Of a stretch of DNA of 57,297 nucleotides, positions 42,451-51,867 are shown in pieces (within the stretch, counting starts at the first letter, position 1; the number at the start of each line of letters is the position of its first letter). The translations under genes were made by a program, and so were the position numbers. The stretch is from Lachnospiraceae bacterium (GTDB lineage Bacteria; Bacillota; Clostridia; Lachnospirales; Lachnospiraceae), in assembly GCA_024404675.1 (NCBI GenBank), contig JAKSPO010000011.1, positions 1-57,297 of the forward strand, in the 5' to 3' direction. The notes below the pieces were generated by a model that was not told the DNA's origin, ran no database searches, and saw only the letters and a program-made list of their open reading frames with translations.

Positions 42451-42780
42451 ACGGGCGAGCATCTCGTCGTACTGCCGATACATATGCTGCACGCTGTTCT
42501 CCAGAAGATAATAGTGCGCAATATACGGAATCAGCAGGCATAGAAATGCCACTACCAAAAGCAGTGCACCGATACTCGGGCATAAGCTTGCATAGAAAAT
42601 CGATGCTACGGTAAGGATGGCGAACAGAACGGTCACAATCAGATGAATCAGCCGCTCATGCATAAAAAAGCCGATCTGAATCAGGTGCCGCCGCATCTCC
42701 TCCTCATAATCAACATCCGCCGGCGGATTCGCAAGCAGCGCATCAATCCGCGCCTTATATTCTTTGATTCGCTCCGACAT
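42415..42780 (-). CDS. Small two-helix membrane protein with repeat-derived C-terminus
   Basis: 121 residues, family not recognised. A soluble helical N-terminus (MSERIKEYKARIDALLANPP) is followed by two membrane helices (about 43-63 and 68-90, LIVTVLFAILTVASIFYA and GALLLVVAFLCLLIPYIAHYY). A short tail ends RWSLGDGVTGSK. The codons for WSLGDGVTGS lie in the REP-like repeat at 42421-42450, so the native C-terminus was probably replaced or extended. GAGGAGG lies 7 nt before the ATG. The start is 2 bp after the DHHW gene stop, so it is translated as the third gene of that operon. Confidence 0.75.
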   Translation of the reverse strand: MSERIKEYKARIDALLANPPADVDYEEEMRRHLIQIGFFMHERLIHLIVTVLFAILTVASIFYASLCPSIGALLLVVAFLCLLIPYIAHYYLLENSVQHMYRQYDEMLARWSLGDGVTGSK

Positions 42781-42782
42781 CG

Positions 42783-43907
42783 TTATTCCTCCTCTAACTT
42801 CCAGATATTTCGATCCCTTGCAAACTCATTGAAGCCAAAAAGGCAAAGCACCTCCGTGATTCCGTTCTCTCTGATATATTCCTGCACCGAGCCGTTAAAA
42901 TAGCGAAGATCGATTGCATGTACCTCGTTAAAATCCATCGAAGCATACGGCAGGAAACAGTTCGCAAAGGAATCCTTAATCACTAACAGCTTCCCGCCCG
43001 GAACGGATTCTCTACGAATCAGAAGCTTCCCGTAGTTTCCGCCGAGAAAATATGTATACGCATCGTTTCTGCTGCCAAGCTTTGTCTCGTCAAAAAGCCC
43101 CGAAAGATTGCGTCCGTCCGCGGTAACGGTAAGCTTCCCCTTCTCACTAGGAGCGCTGTAAGCGTACACCTTATCACCCTTTATCCAGGGTAGCGGTGCC
43201 TTCGCGTAAAAGGTTCCAAAAAAGCCTTCGGATACCAGCGCTCGAGATAAGCTTTCTATCGGCTTACATGCAATGCCTCTCTTCTCCTGCCAGAACGCGT
43301 AAGCCTTGTATGCCCCCTCCGCACTCCAGTGATGGTCAGTCCGGTAGTAATCCGTCTCCTCCGTAAGTACCGTTGTCAGATCAAGATACGCCTCTCCCAC
43401 TTGCTCCGTAAAGTACTGCCGAGCACCTGTCAGGTCATACATCGGAACCAATGCCGGAAGCTTACCGGATAGCATAGCTCCCGACGGCGGAACCGGCATA
43501 ATATATACCGCGATTCCCGCTTCCTTCACTTCCGTGACAAAGGACGAAAGTGCCTCTACATTGGTTCGAAACAGGCTTCCGGAAAGCTCCTCTTTGGAAA
43601 GTACCTCCATCAAAAAGCCATCTTCTGCTGTGTAGATCCCCTCAATCCTACGCCTTCCGGCAGCATACGAGGTCCCTGCATAAAGCGAGCGAAATGCCTC
43701 GCGAAACGGCATATGATCCGTAAGCCAAAGCTCCGCCTCGTCCATAAACCGTCCGCTCAGTACCGACTCGCGTGTAAGCTCCGGCTTCTCAGAAAGATAC
43801 CGCTTCTCCTGCTCCGAAAAGGTCTTCTTCGGAAGAAACGCCGTTAGAAGTAGCCCCGCATATAAAACCATAAGAAAAACGGAAGTATTAATCGCTGCCC
43901 GCTTCAT
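42783..43907 (-). CDS. DHHW-family SGNH-like exported protein (AlgJ/AlgX-like)
   Basis: 374 residues with one N-terminal membrane helix (INTSVFLMVLYAGLLLTAFL). The family motif YYRTDHHWSAEGA is intact, and VIKDSFANCFLP supplies the Asp/Ser region. Proteins of this type usually acetylate exported polysaccharides together with an MBOAT acyltransferase (AlgI-like). No MBOAT gene is visible here, so a partner must be elsewhere or the role differs. The start at 43907 has AAAGGAG 9 nt upstream; the gap to the GHL6-like gene is 14 bp. Active site faces outward. Confidence 0.82.
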   Translation of the reverse strand: MKRAAINTSVFLMVLYAGLLLTAFLPKKTFSEQEKRYLSEKPELTRESVLSGRFMDEAELWLTDHMPFREAFRSLYAGTSYAAGRRRIEGIYTAEDGFLMEVLSKEELSGSLFRTNVEALSSFVTEVKEAGIAVYIMPVPPSGAMLSGKLPALVPMYDLTGARQYFTEQVGEAYLDLTTVLTEETDYYRTDHHWSAEGAYKAYAFWQEKRGIACKPIESLSRALVSEGFFGTFYAKAPLPWIKGDKVYAYSAPSEKGKLTVTADGRNLSGLFDETKLGSRNDAYTYFLGGNYGKLLIRRESVPGGKLLVIKDSFANCFLPYASMDFNEVHAIDLRYFNGSVQEYIRENGITEVLCLFGFNEFARDRNIWKLEEE

Positions 43908-43921
43908 CGTAGGACTCTCCT

Positions 43922-45859
43922 TTAACTGAATTCCACACATTCATAGCCGTCAATTACCGGCACCGTCACAGTGGCATAGCCGCCTTCACAGGTAACAGAC
44001 AGCTTCTGTCCGCTTCTTAAAAGTGTCGCACAGGTATACGGCTTATCCGAAAGCACCTGCACTTCGGTCTGATAGATGGGAAGCCGTGTATCGACCACAT
44101 CGATTGTCCTCGTTCGACGCTCCGGGATGTAGCTGATAATATGCACAAGCGTCCGCTCGACCTTTCTGCGAAGCGTTACCTCCGCACAGGTCGGTGCCTT
44201 CACCCGCATCGAAGGCTTCGGCATGAGCGACGAAATCAGATAAGAGATAATATCCCGAAAGACTCTGTTACCGTCAATCATGTAGTCCTCAAAAAGCGGG
44301 AAAGCGCAATAACCAATTGCATCATCCAGTAAGATTGCCGGATATTCCGACACCTTATTAAACGGAAAATGCCTATGCGACGAGAAGCAATCCGGGGTCC
44401 GGTTATAATACGGATCGCCGATATATGCCTTCACAGGAAGCGTGCTCTTTACGCGGGAGCCGCGGCGGTAGCAGACATACTCAAGCGCCTCCACGCCGGG
44501 AATCACACCCTCGTTAAGAACAATATAGGACGGTTCATACAGATCCTCGGAAATATACTCGATTCCCGGGACACAGCATGCGCTTTGATGGGTTGCAAGC
44601 ACCTTGCCGCCTTCCTTAAGATACGCCGCTAGCTTACAGCGAAAGCTCTCATCCCCTGTAATCGTATCCGGAAGAATCACCAATTTGTAGCGACTAAGCT
44701 CTTCCGTCACGGGAATCAGATCGAAGCTGTAATGCAGCTCTTCGAGCATACGAAGTACACCCTCATCACTCGTTGTATCGCGCTTATAAAAGTCCGTAGA
44801 AACCACAACACCGATATCCGAAACCTTCTTACTGCCAATGCAGCTTGGCTCGAGCTTTTCAATAACCTCGTACACCTTTCCGATTCTTGCATAGGCAGCA
44901 CGGTTCATCACGCCTCTTGGATGCAGCTGGTCGCCAACCGAGCAGGCGGCCCCGTTTGCAAGCATACGGAAGCACTCATACTCTAACGCCTCTTCATTCT
45001 TCAGGCTGCCGTGGTCACCCCAGGAAAGGTGGAACTTTCCGTTCATACCGATGACATCGCCGTCGTTTCGGTTATGATAATTTACAAAAAGCGGAAAATG
45101 GTTGTAGCCCCACTCTCCCGAAGGAAGCGATTCAATTTCCATATGATCCTGAAGCACGGAGCGGTGCTCAATCATAAGTCCGTCGGTGCCGGTGTTCGGA
45201 AGCCAGGACGAGTTATAGAAGGTCGGAATATGCTTCCCAAGGCTCTCTACATACTCGTTAATCTCCTTCTGGAACTTAAAAAGAACATAGTCGTCATGCC
45301 ACAGAACATCCTTCTCGTTCGCAGGGTCTCTCATAAGTGCACGCATCTCCGCAGTACAGGTCTTACAGATACATTTCTGCTGGAATATGATATCAAACCA
45401 GAAGCCGTCAACCTCGTAGGCATCCGCAATCTCCTTAAGCTGGCGCTTGATATATGCTTTATATTCTTCGTTATTCAGGCAAAGCTTACGCCAGCTGTAA
45501 TAGGAATTATCGTCCTTTTTCTTGTGTCCGGGAATCCCGTCAGGACCCATCTCAAGCCACTCCGTATGCTCAGCCGCATCCTCTTCCCAACCAATCGGAA
45601 AGTAGATCGGACACTTGATATCGTTCTTATGAAGAACCTCGATCATCTGCCCCATCAGGTCAAACTGAAGCGCCGGATGCATCTTCCCGACGCGTGTCGG
45701 ATAATAGCACATACCGTGATGGCATTTGGCGAAAATATTAATGGAATTGACATGTGCCTCCTTTAACGTCTTCACGAACTGCTCCGCATCAAAATCTACA
45801 CCGACATCGTTAATTACCGGTGCTGTATGAAAGTCAAGATGGATCTGTCTGTAGCGCAT
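43922..45859 (-). CDS. Putative glycoside hydrolase (GHL6-like TIM barrel plus trimerisation domain)
   Basis: 645 residues, no signal peptide. The start MRYRQIHLDFHTAPVINDVG and the motifs NIFAKCHHGMCYYPT and GFWFDIIFQ are typical of the hypothetical glycosyl hydrolase 6 group, which resembles alpha-fucosidase and GH42 barrels. Residues about 385-560 look like the beta-galactosidase trimerisation (GATase-like) domain, and a small beta domain ends the protein. A Cys-rich loop (KCICKTC) follows the putative active-site Asp. The substrate is unknown. AGGAGG lies 6 nt before the ATG at 45859. First gene of an operon with the DHHW protein and the small membrane protein. Confidence 0.75.
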   Translation of the reverse strand: MRYRQIHLDFHTAPVINDVGVDFDAEQFVKTLKEAHVNSINIFAKCHHGMCYYPTRVGKMHPALQFDLMGQMIEVLHKNDIKCPIYFPIGWEEDAAEHTEWLEMGPDGIPGHKKKDDNSYYSWRKLCLNNEEYKAYIKRQLKEIADAYEVDGFWFDIIFQQKCICKTCTAEMRALMRDPANEKDVLWHDDYVLFKFQKEINEYVESLGKHIPTFYNSSWLPNTGTDGLMIEHRSVLQDHMEIESLPSGEWGYNHFPLFVNYHNRNDGDVIGMNGKFHLSWGDHGSLKNEEALEYECFRMLANGAACSVGDQLHPRGVMNRAAYARIGKVYEVIEKLEPSCIGSKKVSDIGVVVSTDFYKRDTTSDEGVLRMLEELHYSFDLIPVTEELSRYKLVILPDTITGDESFRCKLAAYLKEGGKVLATHQSACCVPGIEYISEDLYEPSYIVLNEGVIPGVEALEYVCYRRGSRVKSTLPVKAYIGDPYYNRTPDCFSSHRHFPFNKVSEYPAILLDDAIGYCAFPLFEDYMIDGNRVFRDIISYLISSLMPKPSMRVKAPTCAEVTLRRKVERTLVHIISYIPERRTRTIDVVDTRLPIYQTEVQVLSDKPYTCATLLRSGQKLSVTCEGGYATVTVPVIDGYECVEFS

Positions 45860-45904
45860 GGCTTGCCTCCTAAAATAGGTTTTTACGGACCATAGATTCC
45901 CTTC

Positions 45905-45933
45905 ATTATAGCACATCAGGGAAGCATTGGCAA
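45905..45933 (-). promoter_or_regulatory. Promoter of the GHL6-DHHW operon
   Basis: Minus-strand TTGCCA (45933-45928), 17 bp, TATAAT (45910-45905), about 46 nt before the start codon. Identical hexamers to the amidase promoter at 9.0 kb. Confidence 0.8.
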
Positions 45934-45947
45934 ATAAAAGCGGATAC

Positions 45948-45987
45948 AAAAAAGAGCGTGAACAATGATCTCTCATCATTCACGCTC
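45948..45987 (-). terminator. Terminator of the hydrogenase operon
   Basis: GAGCGTGAA/TTCACGCTC arms with an inner ATGA/TCAT extension and a TTTTTT tail on the minus strand. Confidence 0.88.
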
Positions 45988-46011
45988 CTGCGTTTCAATC
46001 TCTATAGGCGA

Positions 46012-47781
46012 TTAGTTGATGCTTCTCTTTACATAAGAGCAATGCAGAATCTCGTGTGCCTTATGGCTGCCGGGCTCTGCGAAGTACTCCTCGTAAATCT
46101 TCTTGATGGAAGGATTCTCGTGGGACTTTCTAAGCGTCTTAGCGGCATCATTTGCATAGAGTGCATTCGCACGAAGGGCGCGCACATCAACAAAGTTACG
46201 AACCATAGAATCAACAAGCGGCTGACCGCCACCGTTGATACATCCGCCGGGACAACCCATAATCTCGATGAAGGTATACGGAGAAGTTCCTGCCTCGATC
46301 TGATCCATCAGAACCTTAGCATTCTTAAGACCGGATGCAACCGCAACCTTAATCTCGGTGCCGGCTACATTGTAGGTAGCCTCCTTGATACCGTCAAAGC
46401 CACGAACCTCGTTGAACTCGACCTTCTCAAGCGTCTCGCCGGTAAGCTTCTCGACTGCGGTACGAAGAGCTGCCTCCATAACACCGCCGGTAACACCGAA
46501 GATAACTGCTGCGCCGGTGGACTCGCCAAGCGGATCATCAAAGCTTCCGTCCGGAAGTGCGGTGAAATCGATATCGTGACGCTTAATCATGCGGGCAAGC
46601 TCACGGGTCGTAATGGAAACATCCACATCCATTACGCCGGGAACCGCACTCTGGTCTCTGGTAACCTCGAACTTCTTCGCAGTACAGGGCATAACGCCGA
46701 CCGTGAAGATGTTCTTCGGATCGATTCCAAGCTTCTCTGCGTAGTAGGTCTTCGTTACTGCACCAAACATCTGCTGAGGAGACTTACAGGTGGAAAGATG
46801 ACCGATCTGCTCCGGATAGTAGGTCTCGCAGTACTTAACCCAGCCCGGGGAGCAGGACGTAATCATCGGAAGCGCACCACCCTTCTGAACACGCTCAATC
46901 AGCTCTGCGGACTCCTCCATGATGGTAAGGTCTGCACCGAAATCGGTATCGAAAATCTTATCAAAGCCAAGTCTTCTGAAAGCGGTTGCCATCTTGCCCT
47001 CAACATCTGTACCGATCGGAAGACCGAACTCCTCACCGAGCGTAGCACGGATGGACGGAGCAGGCTGAACGATAACGAGCTTCTCGGGATCAGCGATTGC
47101 AGCCTCGATCTTAGCGGTATCATCCTTCTCGTAAAGTGCGCCGGTAGGACAGGCTACGATACACTGTCCGCAGTGGATACAGGAGGTCTCGCCGAGGCCC
47201 TTGTCAAATGCACAGCCGATGAAGGAAGCAAAGCCACGGTTGTTGGCACCGATAATGCCAAGGCCCTGGATGTTGTCGCAGGCACCTACACAACGACGGC
47301 AAAGGATACATTTGTTATTGTCACGAACCATATGAACTGCGGTCGTATCAAGCTCGAACTCGTTACGATAACCGTCATACAGCTTCTCATCGTCAACGCC
47401 GTATTCCTTGCAAAGCTTCTGAAGCTCACAGTTGCCGCTTCTTACGCAGGAAAGACATTTGCGCTCATGCGTGGAAAGAATCAGCTCGAGCGTTCTCTTT
47501 CTGGATTCCAGAATGACAGGGGTGTTGGTCTTAATCTCGGCGCCCTCATCCATAGCAGAAAGCGGGTACATACAGGAAGCCACAAGACCACGTGCCTTTG
47601 TGGACTCTACGAGACAGAGACGACAGTCACCGACCTCATTCGTGCCCTTCAGATAACACAGGGTGGGAATCTTAACTCCGGCCATATGTGCAGCATCAAG
47701 AATCGTGGTTCCGATGGGTGCTGCAACAGGGATGCCGTTAACTTTTACATTAACTAATTTCATTTCATCTGCCATAATCAT
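46012..47781 (-). CDS. hydA: NADH-dependent [FeFe] hydrogenase catalytic subunit
   Basis: Reduces protons to H2 with electrons from NADH and reduced ferredoxin. About 589 residues. The N-terminus has a 2Fe-2S ferredoxin domain (CYLKGTNEVGDCRLC), a His/Cys 4Fe-4S site (CLSCVRSGNCELQ) and two 4Fe-4S clusters (CILCRRCVGAC, CIHCGQCIVACP). The H-cluster motifs follow: L1 TSCSPGW, L2 MPCTAKK and L3 MGCPGGCINGGGQP. The start is ambiguous among GTG 47787, ATG 47781 and ATG 47775; GAAGGG best fits 47781. It follows hydB by 11 bp. The modular order matches trimeric electron-bifurcating hydrogenases. Confidence 0.95.
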   Translation of the reverse strand: MIMADEMKLVNVKVNGIPVAAPIGTTILDAAHMAGVKIPTLCYLKGTNEVGDCRLCLVESTKARGLVASCMYPLSAMDEGAEIKTNTPVILESRKRTLELILSTHERKCLSCVRSGNCELQKLCKEYGVDDEKLYDGYRNEFELDTTAVHMVRDNNKCILCRRCVGACDNIQGLGIIGANNRGFASFIGCAFDKGLGETSCIHCGQCIVACPTGALYEKDDTAKIEAAIADPEKLVIVQPAPSIRATLGEEFGLPIGTDVEGKMATAFRRLGFDKIFDTDFGADLTIMEESAELIERVQKGGALPMITSCSPGWVKYCETYYPEQIGHLSTCKSPQQMFGAVTKTYYAEKLGIDPKNIFTVGVMPCTAKKFEVTRDQSAVPGVMDVDVSITTRELARMIKRHDIDFTALPDGSFDDPLGESTGAAVIFGVTGGVMEAALRTAVEKLTGETLEKVEFNEVRGFDGIKEATYNVAGTEIKVAVASGLKNAKVLMDQIEAGTSPYTFIEIMGCPGGCINGGGQPLVDSMVRNFVDVRALRANALYANDAAKTLRKSHENPSIKKIYEEYFAEPGSHKAHEILHCSYVKRSIN

Positions 47782-47792
47782 TCTCACCCTTC

Positions 47793-49715
47793 TTATTGTT
47801 TAGTAATTGCCTTAGGTCTGCAGTTGCCGATACATACGCCGCACTTGATACACTTAGCGGAATCGATTTCGAAGGACGGAAGCTTATGTCCGGGAGCAAC
47901 GTAATCGGTCTTATTCAGCGCATTTGCGGGACAGTTTCTTGCACAGAGACCACAGCCGATACATTTGTCCTTGTCGACCTTGAAGGAAAGCAGATCCTTA
48001 CAAACGCCTGCGGGACACTTCTTATCAACGATATGTGCAATGTACTCGTCACGGAAGTAACGAAGTGTGGAAATAATCGGGTTCGGCGCCGTCTGACCAA
48101 GTGCACAGAGAGAACTCTTCTGCAGGTGAGCGGCAAGCTTTTCAAGACGATCCAGATCATCCATGGTAGCCTGACCCTTTGTGATCTTATCGAGAATCTC
48201 AAGCATACGTCTCGTACCGATACGGCAGGGGTTACACTTACCGCAGGACTCGTCAACGGTGAACTCAAGGAAGAACTTCGCGATATCAACCATACAGTTG
48301 TCTTCGTCCATAACGATCAGTCCGCCGGAGCCCATCATGGAACCGATTGCAATCAGGTTGTCGTAATCCATGGGAACATCCATATGAGAAGCGGGAATAC
48401 ATCCGCCGGAAGGTCCGCCGGTCTGTGCTGCCTTGAACTTCTTACCGTTCGGAACGCCTCCGCCGATCTCCTCTACAACCTCACGAAGGGTGGTACCCAT
48501 CGGAATCTCTACAAGACCGGTGTTCTGAATCTTACCGCCGAGTGCGAATACCTTGGTACCCTTACTCTTCTCGGTACCCATGGATGCGAACCACTCCGCA
48601 CCGCGAAGGATAATCTGCGGGATATTCGCCCAGGTCTCAACATTGTTAAGAACGGTGGGACGCTCGAAAAGACCTTTCACTGCCGGGAACGGCGGTCTCG
48701 GTCTCGGCTCACCGCGGTTACCTTCGATTGAAGTCATAAGCGCAGTCTCCTCACCGCAGACAAATGCGCCCGCACCGAGACGAAGGCCGATATCAAAGCT
48801 AAAGCCGGTACCGAAAATATTCTCACCGAGAAGGCCGCATTCGCGAGCCTGCTTGATTGCAATTTCAAGACGCTGTACGGCAATCGGATACTCCGCACGA
48901 ACGTAAATATAACCCTGGGAAGCGCCGATGGTGTAGCCTGCGATTGCCATAGCCTCGAGTACTACATGCGGGTCGCCCTCAAGAACGGAACGATCCATGA
49001 ATGCACCCGGGTCACCCTCGTCGGCGTTACAGCATACATACTTCTGTCCGCCGTCCTGTACGAGTGTTCTTGCCATAGCCCACTTACGACCGGTCGGGAA
49101 GCCTGCACCGCCTCGTCCGCGAAGACCGGAATCAAGAACCACCTGAATAACATCCTCGGGGGTCATCGTCGTAAGAACCTTGGCAAGTGCCTGATAGCCG
49201 CCGGTACCGATGTACTCACGGATGCTCTCGGGATCGATTACTCCACAGTTACGAAGTGCTACACGGTTCTGCTTCTTGTAGAAGTCGGTCTCGTGCATGG
49301 AAATGATTCCCTTATCGGTTACGGTCTTATCATACAGGTACTTGGTAACCATGTTACCGTTTACAAGGTGCTCGGAAACGATCTCGTCTACGATGGACAC
49401 CTCAACATTTGCATAAAAGGCAGCCTCGGGATATACGATAACGATCGGGCCGAGTGCACAAAGACCGTGGCAACCGGTACGGATTACGCATACTTCCTTC
49501 TCGAGGCCGTTCTTTGCGATACCGTCCTTGAAGCGCTCGATAATCTCCTCACTGTGCGCGGAGGTACAGCCGGTACCGCCGCAGACAAGGACGTGACGCT
49601 TGTAGGTCTGTCCTTCCTTGGACATAGCCTTGATTGCAGCCTCGCCCTCACAGCGCATTGCAACAAGACCCTCCATCTCTGCTTTAATCTGATTTAATTC
49701 ATTAATGGATATCAT
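47793..49715 (-). CDS. hydB: Hydrogenase flavoprotein subunit (NuoF-like)
   Basis: NADH-oxidising, FMN-containing subunit of the hydrogenase, 640 residues. An N-terminal thioredoxin-like 2Fe-2S domain (LVCGGTGCTSAHS...TGCHGLC) comes first. The NAD/FMN core has GLRGRGGAGFPTGRKW and CNADEGDPGAF. The 4Fe-4S motif is ESCGKCNPCRIG. The C-terminus adds a two-cluster ferredoxin domain (CIGCGLCARNCP, CIKCGVCIGNCRP). This layout is that of HydB/HndC in bifurcating enzymes. GGGGG precedes the ATG by about 7 nt. It lies 14 bp after hydC. Confidence 0.95.
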   Translation of the reverse strand: MISINELNQIKAEMEGLVAMRCEGEAAIKAMSKEGQTYKRHVLVCGGTGCTSAHSEEIIERFKDGIAKNGLEKEVCVIRTGCHGLCALGPIVIVYPEAAFYANVEVSIVDEIVSEHLVNGNMVTKYLYDKTVTDKGIISMHETDFYKKQNRVALRNCGVIDPESIREYIGTGGYQALAKVLTTMTPEDVIQVVLDSGLRGRGGAGFPTGRKWAMARTLVQDGGQKYVCCNADEGDPGAFMDRSVLEGDPHVVLEAMAIAGYTIGASQGYIYVRAEYPIAVQRLEIAIKQARECGLLGENIFGTGFSFDIGLRLGAGAFVCGEETALMTSIEGNRGEPRPRPPFPAVKGLFERPTVLNNVETWANIPQIILRGAEWFASMGTEKSKGTKVFALGGKIQNTGLVEIPMGTTLREVVEEIGGGVPNGKKFKAAQTGGPSGGCIPASHMDVPMDYDNLIAIGSMMGSGGLIVMDEDNCMVDIAKFFLEFTVDESCGKCNPCRIGTRRMLEILDKITKGQATMDDLDRLEKLAAHLQKSSLCALGQTAPNPIISTLRYFRDEYIAHIVDKKCPAGVCKDLLSFKVDKDKCIGCGLCARNCPANALNKTDYVAPGHKLPSFEIDSAKCIKCGVCIGNCRPKAITKQ

Positions 49716-49729
49716 GTGGTTTCCCCCGT

Positions 49730-50224
49730 CTATTCGTATTTCGCAAGAATACCATCGAGCATGTCTGCGGTAAGCTTACCGTAAACCTCTCCATTGATGG
49801 TCATAACAGGTGCAAGTCCGCACGCACCGATACAACGGCAGGCATCCAAAGAAAACTTTCCGTCCGGTGTACACTGTCCACCCTCGATACCGAGTTTCTC
49901 CATCAGCTTGTTGTATACATCGCCGGAGCCCTTAACATAGCATGCGGTTCCGAGACATACGGAAATCTGGTTCTTTCCCTTCGGATACAAAGAGAACTGG
50001 GAGTAAAAGGTTGCTACTCCGTAGATCTTTTCAAGCGGGATTCCGGTCTCATCCGAAATCATAGTCTGTACTTCGATGGGCAGATATCCGTAGATATCCT
50101 GTGCCTTCTGAAGAATCGGCATCAAAGCACCTCTCTCATTCTTCAGTCCGGCAATCATCTCAAGCAGCTGCTGCTTCTGTTCTTCAGTTCCCTTGAAAGG
50201 AACTGCCTTCTTATCAGCGCCCAT
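49730..50224 (-). CDS. hydC: Hydrogenase 2Fe-2S subunit (NuoE-like)
   Basis: 164 residues. The thioredoxin-like 2Fe-2S fold has Cys residues in VCLGTACYVKGS and DACRCIGACGLAP, and a helical N-terminus (ALMPILQKAQDIYGYLP). It passes electrons between flavin and Fe-S centres in the HydABC complex. GGAGG lies 6 nt before the ATG. First of the three hyd genes; carD ends 61 bp upstream with only a short AAACGG/CCGTTT hairpin between them, so read-through from carD is possible. Confidence 0.95.
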   Translation of the reverse strand: MGADKKAVPFKGTEEQKQQLLEMIAGLKNERGALMPILQKAQDIYGYLPIEVQTMISDETGIPLEKIYGVATFYSQFSLYPKGKNQISVCLGTACYVKGSGDVYNKLMEKLGIEGGQCTPDGKFSLDACRCIGACGLAPVMTINGEVYGKLTADMLDGILAKYE

Positions 50225-50285
50225 TGAACGTCCTCCTTTACATAATTCACTTATCGCGTTCTACTTAAGAAACGGTATTCCCGTT

Positions 50286-50789
50286 TTAAAGCTCAGCCGA
50301 AAGCTTCGGCGCAACGGCTTCCTTGACCTCCTCCTTCGGAATCCCTAACGCTATCGCCAGTTCTCCGTAGAGGCTATCCTCTGCCAGCTTGCAAAACTTA
50401 TCATCGCTTGCGGTGGATTTCTTGCCCTGCTTAAGCCGCTGCTCCTTACGTTCCTCGATTGCCTTAATGATGCGAATCAATTCCACGCAGCTGCCGGTAC
50501 GAAGGCCATCCCGATAATCCTGCTCCCGCTGCTTCTCGTCCTTGCAGACCATCGGGCGGATATTCTTCGCATCTTCAAGAAGCGACTCCGCTTCCGCCTT
50601 CGTCATAATGGGACGTAACAGCACCTTGGGACTCTCCACAGGCGAATAAATGGTGCTTCGCGTATAGCAGGTCGTCATCGTGTAATAAAGCTTGTCGCTT
50701 CCGGACAACTCCCCGGTGAGCGGACCGATTCCTTCGATTCTGCAGGCACCGTTGCTTCCGTGAATTACATAATCGCCAACCTTATACAT
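50286..50789 (-). CDS. CarD/CdnL family transcription factor
   Basis: 167 residues. The N-terminal RNA-polymerase-interacting Tudor-like domain begins MYKVGDYVIHGSNGACRIEGIG and is followed by a helical C-terminal domain (SVELIRII-like, here GSCVELIRIIKAIEERKEQRL). CarD proteins bind the polymerase beta subunit and stabilise open complexes. AAAGGAG lies 6 nt before the ATG at 50789. It lies directly upstream of hydC in the same direction, so control of, or co-expression with, the hydrogenase is possible but unproven. Confidence 0.9.
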   Translation of the reverse strand: MYKVGDYVIHGSNGACRIEGIGPLTGELSGSDKLYYTMTTCYTRSTIYSPVESPKVLLRPIMTKAEAESLLEDAKNIRPMVCKDEKQREQDYRDGLRTGSCVELIRIIKAIEERKEQRLKQGKKSTASDDKFCKLAEDSLYGELAIALGIPKEEVKEAVAPKLSAEL

Positions 50790-50976
50790 ACAAAGCTCCT
50801 TTCCGCCAAATGGCATAAGCATATCGCAAGCGACATACTTTTATTCTATCATACCACATTTCGTCCGGTAAAGTAACTGTTATTTTCATTTTTCTTGTAA
50901 ATTGTCCGCAGGCGATTGGTGTTTTTTTTGTGAAAATTGACAGTAATATTTGCATTTGCCGAAGCGGAGTCGACCC

Positions 50977-51005
50977 TTGCCGAAGGCTTTCTTCTGTGAT
51001 AAACT
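50977..51005 (+). promoter_or_regulatory. Promoter of the nucleosidase-radical SAM-SDR operon
   Basis: TTGCCG (50977-50982), 17 bp, TAAACT (51000-51005) with extended -10 TGA; start codon at 51040. Confidence 0.55.
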
Positions 51006-51039
51006 GTAGACAGATTACGATACTCCCGGAGGTCCTTCC

Positions 51040-51867
51040 ATGCTCTATATCACCACCGCAATCTATCCGGAGGCAGCTGCCGTTTTAAAGGAGCTTCCGC
51101 TCAAGAAAACCGCCTCCCGCTACGGTGCGATTTATACCGGCCCGTCGGCGCACCTCATCGTTACCGGCGCAGGCACCGTTTCCGCTGCGCTTTCCGTATC
51201 GGAGGCACTGACGCTTTCCCCGCCGAAGGAAGAGGACCTTCTGTTAAATATCGGCCTTTGCGCCGCGCCGGAGGGCACGACCACCCTCGGAGAAGCTTTT
51301 TTCATCCATAAGATTACCGAGACCGCAACCGGGCGGGATTACTATCCGGATATGATGTTTTCTTCCGCCTACCCCGAGGCTTCGCTTATGACTGTACCGA
51401 CCATCTGTAAGAGCCCCGTATGTCTTACGGACATGGAGGCCTCCGCCGTATACCAGGCAGGCAGAGCCTTCTTCTCCCCGGACAGGATGCTCTTTTATAA
51501 AATCGTCTCCGACTTCGGCGTTTCTAACGGTGAATCCGAAGAGACCTTTACCCCGGATAAGCTTACGGCGCTTCTTACGCCGCATATAAAGCCGATTTTA
51601 ACAGAGACCTCGGCCTACGCTTCTACCCTTACAGGGGAAGAGCTTCTTTCGGAGGACGAGCTTTCCCTGACGAGGGAGCTGCTTCTTCGAATCGATGCCT
51701 CCGCTACGATGGAAGCAGAGCTTCGTCAGCTGGTCCGTTATCTTCGGTACCGGGACGGCGACGTTACCGAGCCGCTTCGGGCATTTCTCTTACACTACCC
51801 CGAACCGGTTCATCGAAAGGAGGGCAAGGTTATACTTGAAGCTTTTAGAAAATACTGCCTTACGTAA
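51040..51867 (+). CDS. Nucleoside phosphorylase/nucleosidase-superfamily protein
   Basis: 275 residues. The N-terminal 190 residues resemble the purine nucleosidase/phosphorylase fold (VTGAGTVSAALSVSEAL, LLNIGLCAAPEGTT, TDMEASAVYQAG with the substrate-binding MEAS, KIVSDFG with the catalytic Asp). The last 80 residues are helical and unassigned. It may cleave 5'-deoxyadenosine, methylthioadenosine or a related nucleoside. Its end overlaps the radical SAM gene by 32 bp, suggesting it clears the 5'-deoxyadenosine by-product (inference). The CCGGAGG region before the ATG serves as ribosome site. Confidence 0.75.
   Translation: MLYITTAIYPEAAAVLKELPLKKTASRYGAIYTGPSAHLIVTGAGTVSAALSVSEALTLSPPKEEDLLLNIGLCAAPEGTTTLGEAFFIHKITETATGRDYYPDMMFSSAYPEASLMTVPTICKSPVCLTDMEASAVYQAGRAFFSPDRMLFYKIVSDFGVSNGESEETFTPDKLTALLTPHIKPILTETSAYASTLTGEELLSEDELSLTRELLLRIDASATMEAELRQLVRYLRYRDGDVTEPLRAFLLHYPEPVHRKEGKVILEAFRKYCLT

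Noticed and set aside
45958-47757. 599-codon open frame on the plus strand
   Set aside because: Antisense to hydA, whose H-cluster motifs are intact.
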